The notes under the pieces were generated by a model, which saw nothing but the letters and a program-made list of their open reading frames with translations, made no database searches and was not told the DNA's origin. 9,026 bases of DNA, taken from positions 1 through 9,026 of the forward strand of contig JAEYUU010000550.1 in assembly GCA_023429545.1 (NCBI GenBank). The letters run 5' to 3'. This document shows, one piece after another, positions 6,126-9,026 of this stretch (position 1 is its first letter; each line of letters starts with the position of its first letter). Position numbers and translations under genes: made by a program. Source of the stretch: Verrucomicrobiota bacterium (GTDB lineage: Bacteria; Verrucomicrobiota; Verrucomicrobiia; Verrucomicrobiales; Verrucomicrobiaceae).

Positions 6126-7463
6126 TCAGGCGGCCTGGATGGCAAGACGGTGGCAGGAGTTGTTGAGGTAGCCTTCGGGGTCCCAACCCGGCAGCACCAT
6201 GGGCTGCGCGCGGCCCTGGTCGTCCGTGGCGCGTGCCCAGATCTCATAGTAGCCCTTTTTCGGCAAGGTCAGTTCCGTGCGCCACTGCTGCCAGGCGTAG
6301 CGGTTCGCGGGTTTGTCGAGCTCGGCCTTTTTCCAGGTGATGCCAAAGTCCAACGATACCTCGACGGAGGCCACCGTTCCCTCGCCAGCCCAGGCATGAC
6401 CGCGCACGGCCAGCTTGTCGGCCAGCGGATGCGTAATACCGGATTTGGGGAAGGTGATGAGCGACTTCACGGGCATGGTTTCGATGACAACCATGTCCTC
6501 CGCCGGCACCTTCGTGCCTGGGGCCACCGGGTAGCGGGGCAGGCGGTAGGAATGGCCGGTCATTTTCTCGCCGTCATGCTCACGGTCGCGGATGACGATT
6601 TTCTTCAGCCACTTGCCGCAGGTGGATGCAGGCCAGCCGCCGAACATAAGGCGCAGCGGATGCCCGTTCTGCAGCGGGATGTCCTCGCCATTCATGGCGA
6701 AGACGATCAGCGATTCGTCCTCCAGCGCCTTCTTGATGGGCACGCCGCGGGAGATGGCGGATTTCTTCACATCGCCGGAGAGGTGCAGATCCGCGCCATA
6801 GTAGCCGATGTAAACCGCGTCCTTCTTGATGCCACAGTGTTTCAGAACATCCGCGAGGCGCACCCCCGTCCACTTCGGACAACCGACACCGCCCGTGGTC
6901 CATTGAGTGCCCGTCGCGGGTGGATTGAATTCGCCGCGCCCGTTCCCCGCGCACTCCAGCACTATTTGCAGGGTGTGGTGTGTGAATTTCTCCTTCAGCT
7001 CTTTCAAAGTGAAGGTCGTCGGTTTCTCACAACTCTCCCCGGCGATCTCCAGGGTCCACTTGTCTGGGTCGATCGACTCGGCTGCGGGCGCGTGGCCATT
7101 GTTGCGGATGTAGAGATGCTTCGCGGGCGTGATGGCATCGTCCAGGAGATGCGCCGGCGTCTCGGCCACCAGCGGCCGGTCATTCATCACAGTGAGCCCA
7201 TCCTTGCCGGGAATCCGGAAAGGCTCCGTGCTCTGGGCCAGCGCGGCGGGGATGAGGCCCGAGGGCATCTTGTCGGCGAAGACAATCTCCGCGCCGACCG
7301 CGGTGGACATGGAAACCAGGCCGAGCCTTTCAAGAAAGCCGCGCCGGCTGAAGGGAACTGCCTGGCGGCCCCAGACGAGTTCGTCTGCGCGCTGTGGATC
7401 TTCCGAATAGAGCTGGTGAAGGCCAGCCAGTTGCTTGGAGGGCGGGGACTTGGGGGATGACAT
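6126..7463 (-). CDS. sorA: Sulfite dehydrogenase molybdopterin subunit (SorA-like)
   Basis: A 445-residue member of the sulfite oxidase family, which oxidises sulfite to sulfate at a molybdenum cofactor. A twin-arginine motif SRRGFL (39-44) followed by a hydrophobic stretch (about 47-63) predicts folded export by Tat. The cofactor domain spans about 90-290 and contains LECAGNGRGEF (169-179), in which Cys171 is the expected molybdenum ligand. It also contains GGVGCPKWTGVRLADVL (191-207) and MNGEDIPLQNGHPLRL (257-272). Residues about 300-440 form the Mo-co dimerisation domain, with VSLDFGITWKKAEL (369-382) and YYEIWARATDDQGRAQP (405-421). No haem b5 or haem c domain is fused, so a separate acceptor is needed; the cytochrome gene 2 bases downstream provides it. 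The ATG at 7463 is preferred to a TTG at 7484. The 38 residues before the Tat motif are unusually long but still usable. It lacks a recognisable Shine-Dalgarno. Confidence 0.9.
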   Translation of the reverse strand: MSSPKSPPSKQLAGLHQLYSEDPQRADELVWGRQAVPFSRRGFLERLGLVSMSTAVGAEIVFADKMPSGLIPAALAQSTEPFRIPGKDGLTVMNDRPLVAETPAHLLDDAITPAKHLYIRNNGHAPAAESIDPDKWTLEIAGESCEKPTTFTLKELKEKFTHHTLQIVLECAGNGRGEFNPPATGTQWTTGGVGCPKWTGVRLADVLKHCGIKKDAVYIGYYGADLHLSGDVKKSAISRGVPIKKALEDESLIVFAMNGEDIPLQNGHPLRLMFGGWPASTCGKWLKKIVIRDREHDGEKMTGHSYRLPRYPVAPGTKVPAEDMVVIETMPVKSLITFPKSGITHPLADKLAVRGHAWAGEGTVASVEVSLDFGITWKKAELDKPANRYAWQQWRTELTLPKKGYYEIWARATDDQGRAQPMVLPGWDPEGYLNNSCHRLAIQAA

Positions 7464-7527
7464 CGATTTCTTAACGCTGCACAAAGGAACTTTTCATCAG
7501 CGTCAATGCACCCGGCGATCGGATTTC

Positions 7528-7554
7528 TTCGACTTGATCAGATCGATTGGTTCC
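7528..7554 (-). promoter_or_regulatory. Candidate ECF-type promoter upstream of sorA
   Basis: On the minus strand GGAACC (7554-7549) and GTCGAA (7533-7528) are separated by 15 bases. This resembles the GGAAC / GTC layout of many ECF sigma promoters. It lies about 65 bases upstream of the sorA ATG. A TTGACG hexamer (7506-7501) is also present, but no good -10 box sits 16-18 bases after it. A short match like this can occur by chance. Confidence 0.22.
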
Positions 7555-7590
7555 CTTGCACTTATTGGGAGGTGTGCGCACTCATGGTCG

Positions 7591-7635
7591 CCAGTGGCTG
7601 CCGGCAGCTTCATAGCTGCGGCAGGAAGCCACGGG
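7591..7635. other. Long stem-loop upstream of sorA
   Basis: GTGGCT (7594-7599) pairs with AGCCAC (7627-7632), GCCG (7600-7603) with CGGC (7619-7622), and CAGCT (7605-7609) with AGCTG (7614-7618), closing a 4-base TCAT loop. There is a one-base bulge at 7604 and a four-base bulge at 7623-7626. Two further G-C pairs (7591-7592 with 7634-7635) extend it past one mismatch. The total is about 17 base pairs, far more stable than anything else in the intergenic regions. No T-run follows on either strand, so it is not a standard terminator. It could be part of a sorA leader if transcription starts further upstream, or a dispersed chromosomal palindrome. Confidence 0.4.
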
Positions 7636-7882
7636 TGAAATCACGGCGGGATCTGTCTGAAGCAACGTGCTGATGGGCGACGTTTACCGGAGCAAGATAT
7701 TCATCTTGTGCAACCCCTTCGCCGCATGGGTACTGAGCAGGCTGCTCCTCATGTCGCTGGTGAGTGAGGTGAGGTTCACGAAGGCTATGCTGATTCGCTA
7801 TGCAACCGGGATGGAACTGGCATGATATTGCGAGTCCTCAGAAACTCAGACGTCCGCTTCCCCGAAAGAACCCCTGGTGAAC

Positions 7883-7910
7883 TGGTCGGGCTGGCGGGAT
7901 TCGAACCCAC
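7883..7910 (-). other. tRNA 3'-end fragment, likely integration (att) site
   Basis: On the minus strand this reads as the T-arm, 3' acceptor strand and CCA end of a tRNA. The T-stem GTGGG (7910-7906) pairs with CCCGC (7898-7894) around the loop TTCGAAT (7905-7899). Then come the acceptor strand CAGCCCG (7893-7887), discriminator A (7886) and CCA (7885-7883). No matching 5' acceptor strand (CGGGCTG), D-arm or anticodon arm exists in the next 100 bases, so this is not a complete gene. Such fragments are left at one junction when a tyrosine-recombinase element integrates into the 3' end of a tRNA gene. G72 and A73 point to a tRNA-Pro target, but isotype is an inference. Confidence 0.75.
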
Positions 7911-7930
7911 GATTCGCACCGCATTGTTTG

Positions 7931-7992
7931 GGGATGTGTGACAATGTCTAAGAGACTCAGAATCAACAGATTCACTCATTGACAGACATCCC
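7931..7992. repeat. Imperfect 14-bp inverted repeat beside the att fragment
   Basis: Bases 7931-7944 (GGGATGTGTGACAA) and the reverse complement of 7979-7992 (GGGATGTCTGTCAA) match at 12 of 14 positions. Between them lie GAATC-AACA-GATTC (7960-7973) and, overlapping the left arm, the palindrome GACAATGTC (7940-7948). The repeat sits between the tRNA fragment and the integrase start. Arm-type integrase sites, an excisionase site or an operator for the integrase promoter would be expected here. A weak promoter-like pair, TTGTTT (7924-7929) and TCTAAG (7947-7952) 17 bases apart, overlaps it. Confidence 0.35.
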
Positions 7993-8035
7993 AAAATGTC
8001 GAAGTATGTTCTGAGCCTCGTTCTGAGTGAAAGTC

Positions 8036-9026
8036 ATGGCAAGTGTTTGGAAAGATCCTCGCAGTAGTTACTGGGTAGCGTGCTTTACCGATAAGGATGG
8101 CAGGCGTCTGAAGCGAACTACCGAGTCCACGAATCGGCGAGAGGCCCAAAAAATCGCCGATTGCTACGAGAAGGTGGCCAGGAAAAAACAGACTCTTCGG
8201 AAGGTGCGTGATGTTATCTCGGAACTGGTACGTGAAATTTGGGGAATGGACACTCCGTCGGTGACAACTCGAGAGCATGTCGCGAACTGGCTTGATGAAA
8301 AGAAATCGAGCTCGGCGGCCAGCACCTGGAACTTTTACGATCAATCCTTGCGCAGGTTTGTCGATTTTATTGGTGAACAGGCGGATGAGTCGATTGACGG
8401 CATTGACCGGACCTGTGTCTCCAGTTTTAAGGCTTTTTTGGCAAAAAACCTCGCGCCCAAGACGGTCAATCACAACGTGAAGTGTTTACGAATGCTTTTC
8501 AAGGCCGCCAAACGCGATGGGCTCGTCTCTGAAGACCCGGCTGAGTTTGTAGAAACGCTGAAAACAAAAGAAAGTGTGTCCCGCCGTCCCTTTTCGATTG
8601 CCGAGCTAGAAAAGGTTCTGGCGGCGTGTGGTGACGAATGGCGCAGCATGGTGCTTTTTGGCATCTATACCGGGCAACGACTTGCAGACGTCGCCACACT
8701 TAAATGGGCCAACGTCCAGATCGAAAGATCCGAACTCTCATTGGTTACAAGGAAGACAGGGAGGAGGATGTCCATCCCTATGGCCGAACCCCTAACAAAG
8801 CACATTGCGACACTTCCCGGTAGTGATGATCCCAATTTTCCCTTACATCCAAAGGCGAATGCCGTTGTGGAAAAGGAAGGAAGGACCGGCACTTTATCCA
8901 ATCAGTTCACGGCAATTTTGGTGGCTGCAGGGCTTCGCGATGCGTCCGCGCTATCAAAAAAGCGGACCGGAAAGGGACACGGAACGCCGCGCCGTCAGAG
9001 CGGCCTCAGCTTTCACTCCTTGAGAC
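8036..9026 (+). CDS. Tyrosine recombinase/phage-type integrase, 3' end cut by window
   Basis: An uninterrupted frame of 330 codons from the ATG at 8036 to the window edge, without a stop codon. Tyrosine recombinases cut and rejoin DNA between attachment sites through a covalent 3'-phosphotyrosine. The N-terminal part starts MASVWKDPRSSYWVACF and resembles the arm-binding start of phage integrases. Residues about 80-165 form the core-binding SAM-like domain (ASTWNFYDQSLRRFVDFIG at 95-113, APKTVNHNVKCLRMLFKAA at 140-158). The catalytic domain begins near 186, with box I YTGQRLADVATLKW (211-224, Arg215), the beta-hairpin Lys240 in TRKTGRR, and FHSLR (326-330) giving His327 and Arg330 of the H-x-x-R motif. 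The nucleophilic Tyr should lie some 30-35 residues beyond the edge. An in-frame GTG at 8027 is an alternative start; an in-frame TGA at 8024 blocks anything earlier. The tRNA fragment upstream is its likely attachment site. Confidence 0.9.
   Translation, partial: MASVWKDPRSSYWVACFTDKDGRRLKRTTESTNRREAQKIADCYEKVARKKQTLRKVRDVISELVREIWGMDTPSVTTREHVANWLDEKKSSSAASTWNFYDQSLRRFVDFIGEQADESIDGIDRTCVSSFKAFLAKNLAPKTVNHNVKCLRMLFKAAKRDGLVSEDPAEFVETLKTKESVSRRPFSIAELEKVLAACGDEWRSMVLFGIYTGQRLADVATLKWANVQIERSELSLVTRKTGRRMSIPMAEPLTKHIATLPGSDDPNFPLHPKANAVVEKEGRTGTLSNQFTAILVAAGLRDASALSKKRTGKGHGTPRRQSGLSFHSLR

Larger units (their letters stand above)
7464..7882. other. Gene-poor chromosomal flank between sorA and the tRNA remnant
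   Basis: About 420 bases with no convincing protein gene. It holds the sorA leader and promoter candidates (7464-7560), a strong stem-loop (7591-7635), a smaller hairpin with CAAGAT (7693-7698) and ATCTTG (7703-7708) around a 4-base loop, and an odd palindrome GAGCAG-G-CTGCTC (7735-7747). A 50-codon plus-strand frame at 7673-7825 resembles nothing I recognise and lacks a clear ribosome-binding site. By the polarity of the tRNA remnant this stretch would be the original chromosome downstream of a tRNA gene. Confidence 0.5.
7883..9026 (+). mobile_element. Left end of a tRNA-targeting integrative element (partial)
   Basis: A tRNA 3' fragment lies 125 bases before a tyrosine recombinase gene that reads away from it. 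This is the usual layout at the edge of genomic islands and integrative elements. The fragment is on the minus strand, so the intact tRNA rebuilt by integration should lie at the other end, to the right of the window. From about 7911 onward the DNA is visibly richer in A and T than the genes to the left, consistent with foreign origin. Element size and cargo cannot be seen. Confidence 0.6.

Noticed and set aside
6150..7460. A 436-codon plus-strand open frame opposite sorA
   Set aside because: The opposite strand encodes an intact sulfite oxidase with Tat signal and the molybdenum-ligand Cys. The plus-strand translation is Arg/His/Gly-rich and unrecognisable.
7464..7640. Molybdenum-cofactor riboswitch upstream of sorA
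   Set aside because: A molybdoenzyme gene follows and a strong hairpin is present, but I cannot see the multi-stem architecture or conserved bases of that riboswitch class. One hairpin alone does not support the call.
7673..7825. A 50-codon plus-strand frame with hydrophobic residues (MGDVYRSKIF...)
   Set aside because: No clear ribosome-binding site, promoter or recognisable similarity. A frame of this length is expected by chance, though a small membrane protein cannot be ruled out.
7785..7994. A 69-codon minus-strand frame containing VGSNPASPT
   Set aside because: That peptide is the translation of the tRNA T-arm and acceptor end, a common false gene over tRNA sequence.
7976..8473. A 165-codon minus-strand frame opposite the integrase
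   Set aside because: Antisense to the conserved tyrosine recombinase, which is open along its whole length from 8036.

Overview
The window looks like chromosomal DNA of a GC-rich Verrucomicrobiota-type bacterium (PVC group). The clearest pointer is the pairing of an ECF-like sigma factor with a zinc-ribbon, PknB-type transmembrane Ser/Thr kinase, an arrangement common in verrucomicrobia and planctomycetes. Most genes also lack an obvious Shine-Dalgarno sequence. The assignment is an inference, since there is no rRNA or other marker gene here.

Layout from left to right. (1) 5-1561 (+): a VirD4/TraG/TraD-like membrane coupling ATPase with two N-terminal membrane segments, Walker A and Walker B. 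(2) 1562-1746: an intergenic region with two inverted repeats. (3) 1747-2175 (+): a small stand-alone cyclic-nucleotide-binding-fold protein without a DNA-binding domain. (4) 2194-5437 (-): a two-gene operon. The sigma factor (4673-5437) is followed by a kinase (2194-4611) built as zinc ribbon, kinase, one membrane span and an extracytoplasmic FG-GAP beta-propeller. A plausible sigma70-like promoter lies at 5469-5497. (5) 5692-7463 (-): a sulfite dehydrogenase operon. The Tat-exported molybdopterin subunit (SorA) comes first and a signal-peptide mono-haem cytochrome c (SorB) follows 2 bp later. (6) 7464-7882: a gene-poor region with a strong stem-loop and a candidate ECF-type promoter. (7) 7883-7910: the 3' end of a tRNA gene, minus strand, without its 5' part. 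(8) 8036 to the window end (+): a tyrosine recombinase cut by the window edge.

How the parts fit. SorA would oxidise sulfite to sulfate in the periplasm and pass electrons to SorB and on to the respiratory chain. The kinase/sigma pair looks like a transmembrane switch: the propeller would sense something outside, the kinase would phosphorylate targets inside, and the sigma factor or a partner is an obvious candidate. The right end (from about 7883) reads as the left junction of an integrative element inserted into a tRNA gene. Polarity of the tRNA remnant predicts that the element runs rightward out of the window, with an intact tRNA copy at its far end. Its cargo is not visible. No CRISPR array, rRNA or insertion sequence was seen.
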